From assembly GCA_934096105.1 (NCBI GenBank), contig CAKOLH010000006.1, positions 1 through 62,536 of the forward strand: a stretch of DNA of 62,536 nucleotides, written 5' to 3'. Shown piece by piece: positions 42,763 through 52,118 of the stretch (its first letter is position 1; every line of letters starts with the position of its first letter). A model generated the notes under the pieces. It was not told the origin of the DNA and did not search any database. It worked only from the letters and a program-made list of their open reading frames with translations. This stretch comes from an uncultured Bacilli bacterium. Its GTDB lineage: Bacteria > Bacillota_I > Bacilli_A > RF39 > UBA660. The translations under genes were made by a program, and so were the position numbers.

Positions 42763-44934
42763 ATGAAAGAACTATTAAGTCCTGCCGGAAATATGGAATG
42801 CCTAAAAGCCGCCATTCATAATGGAGCGGATGCTATCTATCTAGGAGGCAAATCCTTTGGAGCCCGTGCCTTCGCTGGTAATTTTACTAATGAAGAATTA
42901 AAAGAGGCTGTTCGTTATGCTCACTTATATGGTGTAAAAATATATGTAACCGCTAATACCATTATTTACAATAATGAAGTAGAAGATTTTCTAGAATATG
43001 TAAAATATCTATATCAAATAGGCGTAGATGCCCTAATAATGCAAGATATAGGTATGATATCATTAGTAAGAAAAATGTTTCCCAATATAGAAGTTCATGC
43101 TTCAACTCAGTGTCATAATCACAATAATGAAGGTATCAAATTATTAAAATCACTTGGAGTAACAAGAGTAGTACTTGATAGAGAAATGTCACTAAAAGAA
43201 ATAGAGAACATAAATGTAAATATCGAAAAAGAAGTATTCATACATGGCGCCTTATGTAATTCATATTCTGGCTGCTGTCTATTTAGTTTTATGAATGGTG
43301 GAAGAAGTGGTAATAGAGGAGAATGTACTCAAGTTTGCAGGTTACCATTCAAATTAATAAAAAATGGTAAATACATAGACACTCCAAATAAATACTTACT
43401 TAGTACCAAGGAACTAAATACCATTAACAATTTTGATAAATTACTAGATTCAGATATCACAAGTTTCAAAATAGAAGGAAGAATGAAGTCACCAAGTTAT
43501 GTTGCCTATGTAACAAGACTATATCGAAAACTAATAGATAATCATACTAACAAAGTAACCAGTGAAGAAGAGAATAACTTAAAAATACTATTTAATAGAG
43601 ACTTCACCAGCGGTTATTTATTTAATGATAAAGTAATGAACACCAGTACTTCCAATCATCAAGGCCTAGAAATAGGAAAAGTACTCGAAGTAACTCCTAA
43701 AAAAATAAAAGTAAAATTAACAAATAATCTATATCAAGAAGATGGTATTAGATTTAAAAATAGTAACCTAGGTATGATAGCTAACTTCATATATAACGAA
43801 AAAGACTTACTTGTAAACACTGCTAATAATGGAGATATAATCTATCTAGATAATAAAATAAATCTAAAAGAAAAAGATACACTTATCAAAACTTCCAGTA
43901 GTCACCTAGATGAAGAAATACTATCTACTAGTGAAAAGAAAATAATTATAACCATCGATGTATCTCAAATAGAGAATTACCTAGAAATAACATTCAAAGA
44001 TAATAATGGTAATAAAGTTAGTGCTAAAGTAAAAACAGAAGTGCCACAAAAAAGACCTACAACTAGTGAAGAAATAAAAGAAAAACTAACTAAACTAGGA
44101 AATACCCCATTTATATGCAGTAAAATAAACATAAATATAAATAAAGATATCTTTGTTAATATGAAAGATTTAAATAACATAAGAAGATTGCTTTCGGATA
44201 ACCTAACAGAAGCAAGAACCACTATCAAGAGAAAACTTATCATTAATGAATATCCATTAGATTACAAAGAAGAAACAAACTATCATACCGAAATATCTGT
44301 TCTTGCCCGAAATAAAGACCAAGTAGAAGCCTCTCTTGCCATGAATGTTGATAGAATATATCTTGGTAGTGATTTATATGAAGAGTATAAAGATAACAAC
44401 AAAGTATATTTAAGACTAGAAAGAGTAAATAGTACTTATTCTAGTGCCGCCAGTAACATACTTGCCACAGAACTAGGGGCTATAAATAAGTATAAAAATA
44501 GTAATCTAATTAGTGACTACTACTTAAATGTAGTAAATAACTATAGTATCAAATTTCTTCTTGATAACGGTGTTAAAAGAGTAACATTATCTCCAGAAAT
44601 AAATTATAACTATCTAGACGATTATATAAAAGATAAAGCAGAAATTATCATCTATGGTACCATTGAAAATATGCTTACCAAGTCCTGCCCAATCAAAGAA
44701 CTACAAATGTGTCCATGCAAGAAAGAAGATATCTATTTTCTAGAGGACATAAATAAAAATAGATATAGAATACTTCATAACAATTGTTTAACCCATATCA
44801 TGCACTATAAAAAAATAAATCATTTAGACAATATAGACTACTATAAAAATATTGGTATTAGATCATTCAGACTAGAATTACTTGATGAAACATATGATGA
44901 AGTAATTAAATTAATTAATGAAATAAAGAAATAG
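42763..44934 (+). CDS. U32-family peptidase-like protein (RlhA/TrhP type)
   Basis: 723 aa. N-terminal U32 domain (MKELLSPAGNMECLKAAIHN) with the signature HASTQCHNHN and the Cys-rich YSGCCLFSFMNGGRSGNRGE, then CTQVCRLPF. A long C-terminal extension is present, as in RlhA-type proteins. Characterised relatives act in hydroxylation of 23S rRNA (RlhA) or tRNA (TrhP) and not as true proteases, so an RNA-modification role is likely. ATG 42763 follows GAAAGAAGTGATAACT; the longer ORF would run through the terminator hairpin. Confidence 0.88.
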   Translation: MKELLSPAGNMECLKAAIHNGADAIYLGGKSFGARAFAGNFTNEELKEAVRYAHLYGVKIYVTANTIIYNNEVEDFLEYVKYLYQIGVDALIMQDIGMISLVRKMFPNIEVHASTQCHNHNNEGIKLLKSLGVTRVVLDREMSLKEIENINVNIEKEVFIHGALCNSYSGCCLFSFMNGGRSGNRGECTQVCRLPFKLIKNGKYIDTPNKYLLSTKELNTINNFDKLLDSDITSFKIEGRMKSPSYVAYVTRLYRKLIDNHTNKVTSEEENNLKILFNRDFTSGYLFNDKVMNTSTSNHQGLEIGKVLEVTPKKIKVKLTNNLYQEDGIRFKNSNLGMIANFIYNEKDLLVNTANNGDIIYLDNKINLKEKDTLIKTSSSHLDEEILSTSEKKIIITIDVSQIENYLEITFKDNNGNKVSAKVKTEVPQKRPTTSEEIKEKLTKLGNTPFICSKINININKDIFVNMKDLNNIRRLLSDNLTEARTTIKRKLIINEYPLDYKEETNYHTEISVLARNKDQVEASLAMNVDRIYLGSDLYEEYKDNNKVYLRLERVNSTYSSAASNILATELGAINKYKNSNLISDYYLNVVNNYSIKFLLDNGVKRVTLSPEINYNYLDDYIKDKAEIIIYGTIENMLTKSCPIKELQMCPCKKEDIYFLEDINKNRYRILHNNCLTHIMHYKKINHLDNIDYYKNIGIRSFRLELLDETYDEVIKLINEIKK

Positions 44935-44948
44935 TTATTAATATATAA

Positions 44949-45002
44949 CCTATGAAGCCTAAGGTCTTCATAGGAACCATAGAGCTTGTAATCTCTATGG
45001 TT
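44949..45002 (+). repeat. Paired-hairpin element, copy 6 (54 nt)
   Basis: Hairpin 1 stem CCTATGAAG/CTTCATAGG, loop CCTAAGGT (44949-44974). Hairpin 2 stem AACCATAGAG/CTCTATGGTT, loop CTTGTAAT (44975-45002). Perfect stems; the second loop has diverged from CCT. Starts 15 nt after the U32 gene stop. Confidence 0.9.
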
Positions 45003-45084
45003 ATAATTTTGTCTATTTTAATGACAATTTATTAAAAATATGCTATACTAAAATAGTAAAAATATATTAGAAGAGAGGTGTACT

Positions 45085-45564
45085 ATGGAAAAAGAAAATA
45101 TAGATATAAACGTTATTAAAGATTATCTAAATCATGAAAATAATAAACTTAGACTTAAAAGTTTTCTAAGACTATATTCTAATTATTCAAAATTAGCTAA
45201 ATTTAATAAAGAAGAATTAAAAAGCTTTGAAAATGAAATATACAATATAGATGGCAAAACATTATCTGACAAAGAAAAAATAAAGAAAGAAATTGTTACT
45301 ATCAAAGTTGAACTTAAAAAAAATAATAATAAAGAAATTACAAATTATGTCAATAATATACTCGCCGATGTTGAACTAATAATCAATTATGATGATGCTA
45401 CATTTAATGGATATATATCATACTTAAAAAAATGTATATGTGAAATTCAATCTGTATTAAACTTGGATATAAACTTTTATAGTTCATCTTGTGAACTATT
45501 TAGAGAGGAATATCACGATATAGAAAATGTAGAACATAAAGTAAATATAAAAAAAGAACAATAG
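45085..45564 (+). CDS. Unknown helical protein, first gene of a four-gene operon (159 aa)
   Basis: Soluble, almost wholly alpha-helical and Lys/Glu/Asn-rich (LNHENNKLRLKSFLRLYSNY; TYNIDGKTLSD-like centre; a C-terminal ICEIQSVLNLDINFYSSSC). No motif recognised. GAGAGGTG ribosome-binding site. An ATGACA-17-TATACT promoter-like sequence lies about 35-60 nt upstream. Immediately followed (GGTGATAATTATG) by the large coiled-coil gene. Confidence 0.65.
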   Translation: MEKENIDINVIKDYLNHENNKLRLKSFLRLYSNYSKLAKFNKEELKSFENEIYNIDGKTLSDKEKIKKEIVTIKVELKKNNNKEITNYVNNILADVELIINYDDATFNGYISYLKKCICEIQSVLNLDINFYSSSCELFREEYHDIENVEHKVNIKKEQ

Positions 45565-45573
45565 GTGATAATT

Positions 45574-47586
45574 ATGGATAGTTTGAACGAATTTAAAAAA
45601 TATATAGAAGCCCAAATAAAAGTAGTGAATGCTGAAAATAGTAATATTGAAAAATATAAAAAACTTGAAAGTAATTTAGATTTAGTATGTTTAATGATTG
45701 AAAATGGCGAAAGTGAAAGAATAGATAAAAATATTCTTAAAGAATGTCTTGATTTTATTTATGATAATGAAAAAAGCAAAAGCACTTTTAAAAAACTAAA
45801 AGAAGCCATAGAACTTTTAGAAAAGAAAAAAGAAAACCCACATTTTCCTCTTTACATTCCACAGTTATCAGAATCAATTGAACTTTTGAGCAATATAAAG
45901 AATGATTTAGAAGCAGCCTCTGATAAATTAAGCATTTATATTGATAAAATAATAACGGATATAAGCAGTAAAAATTCAAAATATGAAGAATACATAAATT
46001 TAGTTAAAGATGGAAACATAGTTAGACATTTGAATGAAGAAGAATTACAAAAATTATTTATATTTTTGGAGGAAACATCTCTAAGCAGAGAAACTATATT
46101 AGAACTAACACTTACATTTACTAGAGATAGTCTTGATTATGCAGAAAAACTAAGAAAATTAAAAATTGCTAAGGAAGTAGCAGTTAAGAAGAAAAAAGCT
46201 ACACAAATAAAAGAAAAAATAGAAGAAAAAAATAGAAGAGAAGTTAAAAAGACAAGTGAAATAATAAAGCCACTTACTTTAACAGAAGAAGAAAAAACTA
46301 TCTATTCTGAAATATTAAGCATTGTTGATGAATTAGAAAAAGACATTAATTTAACTCATGATGCTCTAGCAGATTTACTTATTGGTGACTACACGTTAGA
46401 GTCTAGAATATCAAATTATGATTCTACAGATAACAAATTTAATCTTATATTAGAAGATTTAAAAACCAATCTAATACCAAACTTTAATAATAATAAAGAA
46501 GATATAATTATAATATTTAAACATATAATTCATTTGTTTGACGAAGAATATAAAAAAGAAAAAGAAGAAGTACCATTTATAAGTCAAATTCCAGAATTTA
46601 CTGAACAAGAAATAAAAGAAATAGAAAAATATCTTTCACTAGCGGCTATTGAACTAGAAACTTATAATAAATTTAGCGATACCGACAAAAATATGATTTC
46701 TAGTATGGAAGAACTAATTAAAAACAATGATACAGAAATTGAGGCAAGCAGTAAATTTTCTTTTGAATATGTTATAAGGCTAAGTTTACTAAGAAAGCTA
46801 CATCAATTATGTAAAGACTACTTGGAGAATCGCAAAGATGAGAAAGAATATGTTAAAGAAGGACTACAAGAAGATATAAATAGTCAGCTTACAAGTCAAA
46901 TGGAAGAAATTAGAGAAGTTACAACTATGCTAAATAAAACTGAAAAACAAATGAAAGATGAGTCAGATGAAGAAGACGAAATAATAGAGCAATATGAGCC
47001 AAATAGAAAAACGGTTGTAATATTTTTACCTCTACAAGATGGTAATTATAGTATTGTAAATGATCAGGCTAAAATACTTGAAGGCCATAATAAAGAGGCG
47101 GCTAAGAGTTTAAGAAAAGGTTTATATGAAATTACCAGAAGAGACTTTTATACATATATCAGTGGTTCAAAATCTAAAGATAGAAACATAAAGAATAACG
47201 ATCATAACAATAAAGGCTTAACCACAGAAGTTAAACCATATCGTTTTAGAAAAAATGACGTTAGATTTGCTTATACAAAACTATCTTTAACTCCAAATAA
47301 TCAAAAGAAAATTAAAGAAGCCTATAATTTAGATAATGCTGATGTACTTTTAATTCTAGGATGCTCAGAAAAACAAGGAAATTCAAATGAGGTTTATAGA
47401 GATATCAATAATAGAATTGCTGGTGAAATAGAAAATATTAGACACATATTTAATTTATTTGGAAAAGATTTTGATGATGCAAGCTTCAAAGAAGCCACAA
47501 CATTAATTGATGACTCAGATAAGTATTGTGAAAGACTATATAAAGAACCATTTAAAAAAATAGATGATGAAAGTTGGTGTAGGTAA
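45574..47586 (+). CDS. Large coiled-coil protein with possible RelE-like C-terminal domain (670 aa)
   Basis: Residues 1-480 are long helices and coiled coils (runs such as KKKKATQIKEKIEEKNRREV). The last 170 residues differ: an alpha/beta segment VVIFLPLQDGNYSIV, then KPYRFRKNDVRFAYTKLSLT and ADVLLILGCSEKQGNSNEVY. Order and spacing resemble the RelE/HigB toxin fold (basic strand, then a 'LLxGxxKK' strand and a C-terminal helix), but this is a weak inference. ATG 45574 with AGGTGA is preferred over GTG 45565. Second gene of the operon; 2 nt before the next. Confidence 0.65.
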   Translation: MDSLNEFKKYIEAQIKVVNAENSNIEKYKKLESNLDLVCLMIENGESERIDKNILKECLDFIYDNEKSKSTFKKLKEAIELLEKKKENPHFPLYIPQLSESIELLSNIKNDLEAASDKLSIYIDKIITDISSKNSKYEEYINLVKDGNIVRHLNEEELQKLFIFLEETSLSRETILELTLTFTRDSLDYAEKLRKLKIAKEVAVKKKKATQIKEKIEEKNRREVKKTSEIIKPLTLTEEEKTIYSEILSIVDELEKDINLTHDALADLLIGDYTLESRISNYDSTDNKFNLILEDLKTNLIPNFNNNKEDIIIIFKHIIHLFDEEYKKEKEEVPFISQIPEFTEQEIKEIEKYLSLAAIELETYNKFSDTDKNMISSMEELIKNNDTEIEASSKFSFEYVIRLSLLRKLHQLCKDYLENRKDEKEYVKEGLQEDINSQLTSQMEEIREVTTMLNKTEKQMKDESDEEDEIIEQYEPNRKTVVIFLPLQDGNYSIVNDQAKILEGHNKEAAKSLRKGLYEITRRDFYTYISGSKSKDRNIKNNDHNNKGLTTEVKPYRFRKNDVRFAYTKLSLTPNNQKKIKEAYNLDNADVLLILGCSEKQGNSNEVYRDINNRIAGEIENIRHIFNLFGKDFDDASFKEATTLIDDSDKYCERLYKEPFKKIDDESWCR

Positions 47587-47588
47587 TT

Positions 47589-49409
47589 ATGGAAGAACAA
47601 ATTATAAATGTTCTAAGTAATATTAGAAACGATCTTTCTAATGATTTAGAAATAAAAGCCAAAGAATTATTAGAACCATTAAATAAAATTTCGAGTAAAC
47701 TATCAGCTGTTGAAAAACATCCACTAGAAATAAGCACTTTGTCAATTGAAGAGATTGAAAAAAACTTTAAAAATGTTAGTAAAGAACTAATAGAAAAATT
47801 AAATGTGTATAAGATGTTATCACAATTTGAGTATCTTATTCTAACTGAAGAACAAAAAACAGAAATAACTAGTATAATGAAGGATTTTAATGAACAATTA
47901 GATAAAATAAAGGAAAACATAATAAATTCAAACACAATATTAAAAGATTCAAATAGTAAAATTGATGAAATAGATAAGTATATGAAAAAGATTCAAAAAC
48001 TATATGTTAATGAAGAATATTTGAATTCAGATGATATAACAAGCATAGCAAACATATTAAAAGAGTCATCCATTCCAATCAGCGAGCAAACTAAAATACT
48101 TCAAGAACTAGGAATATTATCTATTAAATTAATTAATAGTGATAAGTTAGAAGAAACAGAAGAAGAAGTTTATACAATTGAAGAAACAAATCTTGATAAA
48201 GAAGAGTTGTCTGAAGTATTTACAAAGTATGGATATAAATTAGAGAATTTTAAGACTAGAGATCAATCAAAATTATTAAAGTATGGTAATCTTTTAGTTA
48301 TTTCACAAATATTAGAAGTATTAAAAAATAATCATATTTATATAGATATCAAAGAGTTTAGTCATAAATTAACTCCAATACTTATTAATTCAGATGAAAC
48401 TATCATTTCAACAATTTTAGAAAACATCAAAAAAGATTATGAAGATGCTGCATCAGAGTCAAAAGGTAATTATAGTTCTTTTCATGAATTATCTCCTGAA
48501 AGAATGTTTGCAGAGTGCTTAAATGCTCCATCAATATTTATTAAAGGTAAGCATGAGTACAAGAAAAGAGTCACAGAATCAAAAGGTGGATCAGTAGGAG
48601 AAAATAACAATTCTGATTTAGTTTATGGCTCTTATGATAACTATATAAAGAATAGAGAGTTATTAATTCAAAAGGGTATTGATATTAATAAAGTAGTTAT
48701 GAAATGTTTAACTTTACTTAGTATGCCTTATCAAAAAGTAAAAGAGAATTTTGATAGTTTTGAATTTTATCAAATACCAAGAGCAGTATATAGTAATACC
48801 TTGTCTTCATTAAAAGCAGCAGATCCGTTATCAGCAATTGATCAGTTTATTGAATTAGGATGTTATGAATATGTATTATCAAACTTTTCATATGTTAATC
48901 ATAGACCAGATGATTTAATGTTTTATCGTATTGTAAAAGCCACTCAGCTAGGAGAACCTATATATAGTGATAGAAATACCAGAAATGTTGAGCTTCTTGG
49001 AAAAATTTCTAACGATAAAAAGAATGGCTATAGTATTAATAAAGATAATAAAGAAAAAGTTGTTGAACAATTTATTCCTGAATTTAATCCTATTTATGAT
49101 GAAGTAGTTAGCAAAGATAGAAATGCTGGACCAGTAATTCTTACATATAGAAATTATTTCATTACAACGCTTGAAGATAAATATAAAATGGACGATTTAA
49201 GATATGATTTTAATGGTGTTATAATATCTAGATTTAAGGTACTTAGAATATATGAAACTCTTATGAAGAATCGAGTAGCGGGTACTTATAATGCAGTTCT
49301 TTATGCAATATGTAAAAATAGCATATTAACTGAGGAGCAATATAAAAATATTACTGACTGCTTAGATAGAGCTTATGGAAGCAATTTAAGGGAGGTTGCA
49401 AGAAGATGA
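47589..49409 (+). CDS. Unknown 606-aa protein
   Basis: N-terminal 200 residues form coiled coils (ITSIMKDFNEQLDKIKENII). The rest is helical with recurrent short helix-hairpin units (FTKYGYKLENFKTRDQSKLL; LLIQKGIDINKVVMKCLTLL; YEYVLSNFSYVNHRPDDLMF). The C-terminus has DRNAGPVILTYRNYFITTLE and ends in a helix bundle. No enzyme motif seen. The stop overlaps the next start (ATGA), so the products probably act together. Confidence 0.65.
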   Translation: MEEQIINVLSNIRNDLSNDLEIKAKELLEPLNKISSKLSAVEKHPLEISTLSIEEIEKNFKNVSKELIEKLNVYKMLSQFEYLILTEEQKTEITSIMKDFNEQLDKIKENIINSNTILKDSNSKIDEIDKYMKKIQKLYVNEEYLNSDDITSIANILKESSIPISEQTKILQELGILSIKLINSDKLEETEEEVYTIEETNLDKEELSEVFTKYGYKLENFKTRDQSKLLKYGNLLVISQILEVLKNNHIYIDIKEFSHKLTPILINSDETIISTILENIKKDYEDAASESKGNYSSFHELSPERMFAECLNAPSIFIKGKHEYKKRVTESKGGSVGENNNSDLVYGSYDNYIKNRELLIQKGIDINKVVMKCLTLLSMPYQKVKENFDSFEFYQIPRAVYSNTLSSLKAADPLSAIDQFIELGCYEYVLSNFSYVNHRPDDLMFYRIVKATQLGEPIYSDRNTRNVELLGKISNDKKNGYSINKDNKEKVVEQFIPEFNPIYDEVVSKDRNAGPVILTYRNYFITTLEDKYKMDDLRYDFNGVIISRFKVLRIYETLMKNRVAGTYNAVLYAICKNSILTEEQYKNITDCLDRAYGSNLREVARR

Positions 49410-49702
49410 TAGACTTTTTAAAAGATGCTAATATTACTGATAAAACTATAATAGAAATAATGAAAAATAATAATGAAGCTTCTTTGTTTAATTTATCTTG
49501 TAATGATGAAGATGCTATTCAAATAATAAATTATATGAGAAATATAGGTATAACCAATGTTGATGAAATACTAATATATAAAATAGATATATTTACGCTT
49601 TCATTTAAACAATTTATTAAAAGACTATCAAACTTTAACATTCCTATGTTAGTAAATATTGTCAATGATAATTATTTGAATATTGATATAATTAATGCAT
49701 AA
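49406..49702 (+). CDS. Unknown 98-aa protein, last gene of the four-gene operon
   Basis: Small helical protein (IDFLKDANITDKTIIEIMKN; LIYKIDIFTLSFKQFIKRLS). Its short repeats resemble the helix-hairpin units of the preceding 606-aa protein, so it may be a split-off or companion domain. It overlaps that gene by 4 nt. The operon then ends near paired-hairpin copy 7; no other clear terminator is seen. Confidence 0.6.
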   Translation: MIDFLKDANITDKTIIEIMKNNNEASLFNLSCNDEDAIQIINYMRNIGITNVDEILIYKIDIFTLSFKQFIKRLSNFNIPMLVNIVNDNYLNIDIINA

Positions 49703-49708
49703 ATTATT

Positions 49709-49762
49709 CTTTAGGGAGACTATAGGCTCACTAAAGCCTCTTAAAACTACAGGTTTAAGAGG
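49709..49762 (-). repeat. Paired-hairpin element, copy 7 (inverted, 54 nt)
   Basis: On the minus strand: hairpin 1 stem CCTCTTAAA/TTTAAGAGG, loop CCTGTAGT (49737-49762); hairpin 2 stem CTTTAGTGAG/CTCCCTAAAG with one mismatch, loop CCTATAGT (49709-49736). Lies between the four-gene operon and the thrS promoter; on the plus strand it is followed by AAAAAAAT. Confidence 0.9.
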
Positions 49763-49783
49763 AAAAAAATAGCACAATACCAG

Positions 49784-49812
49784 TTGACAAATCAAATATT
49801 TAGTCATATAAT
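49784..49812 (+). promoter_or_regulatory. Promoter of the thrS T-box transcript
   Basis: Perfect TTGACA (49784-49789), 17-nt spacer, TATAAT (49807-49812). Confidence 0.8.
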
Positions 49813-49819
49813 TAATACA

Positions 49820-50022
49820 TATTCAATGCAGTGACGAGGACATGATTATATATATTTTATTCATAGAGAGTTAGTGGTTGGTGTAAACTAATAATAAAAA
49901 TATATAATTACTACCTCAGAGTGAAATGCAAACATTTCCGGTTAACAGCCGTTATCAAAATTAAGACCAAAGAAGGATGGTACCGAGATAATACTCTCTC
50001 CTTCAGAAGGTCTTTTTTTCAT
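49820..50022 (+). promoter_or_regulatory. T-box riboswitch (Thr) with terminator
   Basis: tRNA-sensing leader controlling thrS. The conserved T-box sequence GGATGGTACCG is at 49975-49985, preceded by the AGAGTGAAATGC stretch and followed by the terminator: AAGACC pairs with GGTCTT, and AAGG with CCTT, then TTTTTTT (49963-50018). The T-box bases are part of the terminator's 5' region, so uncharged tRNA-Thr binding would prevent termination. A candidate specifier codon ACC (Thr) occurs in CTACCTCAG at about 49910; this placement is tentative. Confidence 0.9.
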
Positions 50023-50041
50023 TAAAGGGAGGTTTTAAAAA

Positions 50042-50290
50042 ATGAAAAACACTTACATACCAGTAGAGGTAATGCAAAAAGGTAAAAAAAGTAGATGGCA
50101 AATGGATGTAACAAATCTAGGACTTGAAGAACTAATATCATTAAAAAATGAATTAAGTGGAGTATCAGCAAGCTGCTTAGATGCCGTTATTTATGATAGA
50201 ACATGTTCATCATCCTTTATGCATCAAATATACAAAGAAAGAAAACAAACAGGTAAAAGAAAAATTCAAAAGAAAATAAGAAGAAGATAA
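50042..50290 (+). CDS. Small basic protein between T-box and thrS (82 aa)
   Basis: Starts MKNTYIPVEVMQKGKKSRWQ and ends in a strongly basic tail (KRKIQKKIRRR); the middle is LGLEELISLKNELSGVSAS. Good ribosome-binding site GGGAGG. It is 18 nt before thrS under the same T-box. It is not the missing TGS domain by appearance. The Arg/Lys tail suggests RNA or ribosome binding, but function is unknown. Confidence 0.65.
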   Translation: MKNTYIPVEVMQKGKKSRWQMDVTNLGLEELISLKNELSGVSASCLDAVIYDRTCSSSFMHQIYKERKQTGKRKIQKKIRRR

Positions 50291-50308
50291 GAAAAGGAGA
50301 TAGATAAT

Positions 50309-52063
50309 ATGATAAATATTAAAGAAAATGAAGATTTAAGTAAATTAAATCACTCTTGTGCTCACTTACTTGCACAAGCAGTAAAACACTTATACCCAAA
50401 TGCCAAATTTTGGGTAGGACCAGTAACCACTGAAGGCTTCTATTACGATATTGATTTAGGAGATGAAGTAATAAAAGAAGAAGACTTACCAAAGATTGAA
50501 AAAGAAATGAAAAAAATATCTAAAGATGGTAAGAGAATAGTAAGACATGAATTAACCAAAAAAGAAGCTTTAGAAATGTTCCATGATGATCCATATAAAA
50601 TAGATTTAATTAGTAGAATGGATGAAAAAGAACAAGTAATATCTTGTTATACACAAGGAGATTTCACTGACCTTTGTCGTGGCCCTCATGTTGATACAGT
50701 AAAAGAATTAAAATACTTCAAACTAATCAAAGTATCCGGAGCCTATTGGAAGGCTGACTCAAATAACAAAATGCTTCAAAGGATATATGGTGTATGCTTT
50801 AGAAATGAAGAAGATCTAAATGATTACATCAAAGAACTTGAAGATCGTAAAGCAAGAGATCATAGAAAGATAGGTAAAGACTTGGATATCTTTATGAATC
50901 ATGATCTAGTAGGTAAAGGAATGCCTTTATGGTTACCAAATGGTTCAATAGTAAGAAAAGAACTAGAAAACTATATCTATCATAAAGAGCAGAAGTTGGG
51001 TTATTCTCACGTATATACACCTTGTGTTGGAACAGTAGATTTATATAAGACTTCAGGTCACTGGGACCACTATCAAGAAAATATGTTCCCATCAATGAAA
51101 GTAGATGATGAAGAATTTGTACTAAGACCAATGAACTGTCCACACCATATGTTAATCTATGGAAATACAATCCATTCATATCGTGAATTACCAATCAAAA
51201 TAGGAGAGTTTGCTACAGACTTTAGATATGAAGCTTCAGGAGCAGTAAAAGGTCTAGAAAGAGTAAGATGTATGTGTCAAAATGATGCCCATCTATTCGT
51301 AAGACCAGACCAAATAAAAGATCAGTTCAAAGAAGTAGTAAGCTTAATACTAGATGTCTACAAGGACTTTGGATTAAAGAACTATACCTTTAGATTATCC
51401 CTTAGAGATCCTGAAGATAAACATAAATACTTTGATGATGATGAAATGTGGAATAATGCTGAAAACGAATTAAGAGAAGTACTTAATGAGATAGGAGTAC
51501 CATATCACGAAGCCATCGGAGAAGCAGCCTTCTACGGACCTAAGTTAGATGTTGAAGTAAAACCAGCAGTAGGTCCTGAAGTAACACTATCAACTTGTCA
51601 ATTAGACTTCCTATTACCAAGAAGATTTAACTTATCATATATAGACAAAGATGGCGAAAAGAAAGTACCAGTAGTACTACATAGAGCTATATTTGGAACA
51701 TTTGATAGATTCACAGCCTTCATTCTTGAAGAAACAAAAGGAGCTCTTCCATTATGGTTATCTCCAGTACAAATAAATATTATCCCAGTAAATAATGAAT
51801 ACCACCTAGAATACGCTAATAACTTATTAAATAAACTAAGAGAAAAAGAGTTACGCGTAGAACTAGATTCTCGTGATGAAAAGATGGGTTATAAAATAAG
51901 AGAGGCTCAAACTAGAAAGATACCATACACTCTAGTATTAGGTAATAACGAAAGAGATAACAATACCATAACATATCGTAAATATGGTGAAGAGTCTACT
52001 ACTACAATGAGTACTGAAGAATTTATTACCATGATTGAAAAGCAAATAAAAGAGTATAAATAA
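50309..52063 (+). CDS. thrS: Threonyl-tRNA synthetase lacking the N-terminal TGS domain
   Basis: Begins straight at the editing (N2) domain with LNHSCAHLLAQAVKHLYP, so the about 60-residue TGS (N1) domain seen in Bacillus is absent; 584 aa. Editing-site residues CTQGDFTDLCRGPHVDT; class II catalytic core FATDFRYEASGAVKGLERVR and HRAIFGTFDRFTAFILEETK; C-terminal anticodon-binding domain (PLWLSPVQINIIPV on). GGAGATAGATA ribosome-binding site. Controlled by the T-box. Confidence 0.96.
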   Translation: MINIKENEDLSKLNHSCAHLLAQAVKHLYPNAKFWVGPVTTEGFYYDIDLGDEVIKEEDLPKIEKEMKKISKDGKRIVRHELTKKEALEMFHDDPYKIDLISRMDEKEQVISCYTQGDFTDLCRGPHVDTVKELKYFKLIKVSGAYWKADSNNKMLQRIYGVCFRNEEDLNDYIKELEDRKARDHRKIGKDLDIFMNHDLVGKGMPLWLPNGSIVRKELENYIYHKEQKLGYSHVYTPCVGTVDLYKTSGHWDHYQENMFPSMKVDDEEFVLRPMNCPHHMLIYGNTIHSYRELPIKIGEFATDFRYEASGAVKGLERVRCMCQNDAHLFVRPDQIKDQFKEVVSLILDVYKDFGLKNYTFRLSLRDPEDKHKYFDDDEMWNNAENELREVLNEIGVPYHEAIGEAAFYGPKLDVEVKPAVGPEVTLSTCQLDFLLPRRFNLSYIDKDGEKKVPVVLHRAIFGTFDRFTAFILEETKGALPLWLSPVQINIIPVNNEYHLEYANNLLNKLREKELRVELDSRDEKMGYKIREAQTRKIPYTLVLGNNERDNNTITYRKYGEESTTTMSTEEFITMIEKQIKEYK

Positions 52064-52067
52064 CATA

Positions 52068-52100
52068 AAAGTGTAAAGTAGTAATTACTTTACACTTTCT
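52068..52100 (+). terminator. thrS terminator
   Basis: AAAGTGTAAAGTA/TACTTTACACTTT, a perfect 13-bp stem with a 5-nt loop; the T run is short. Confidence 0.6.
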
Positions 52101-52118
52101 ATATAAAAAGGAGAACTT

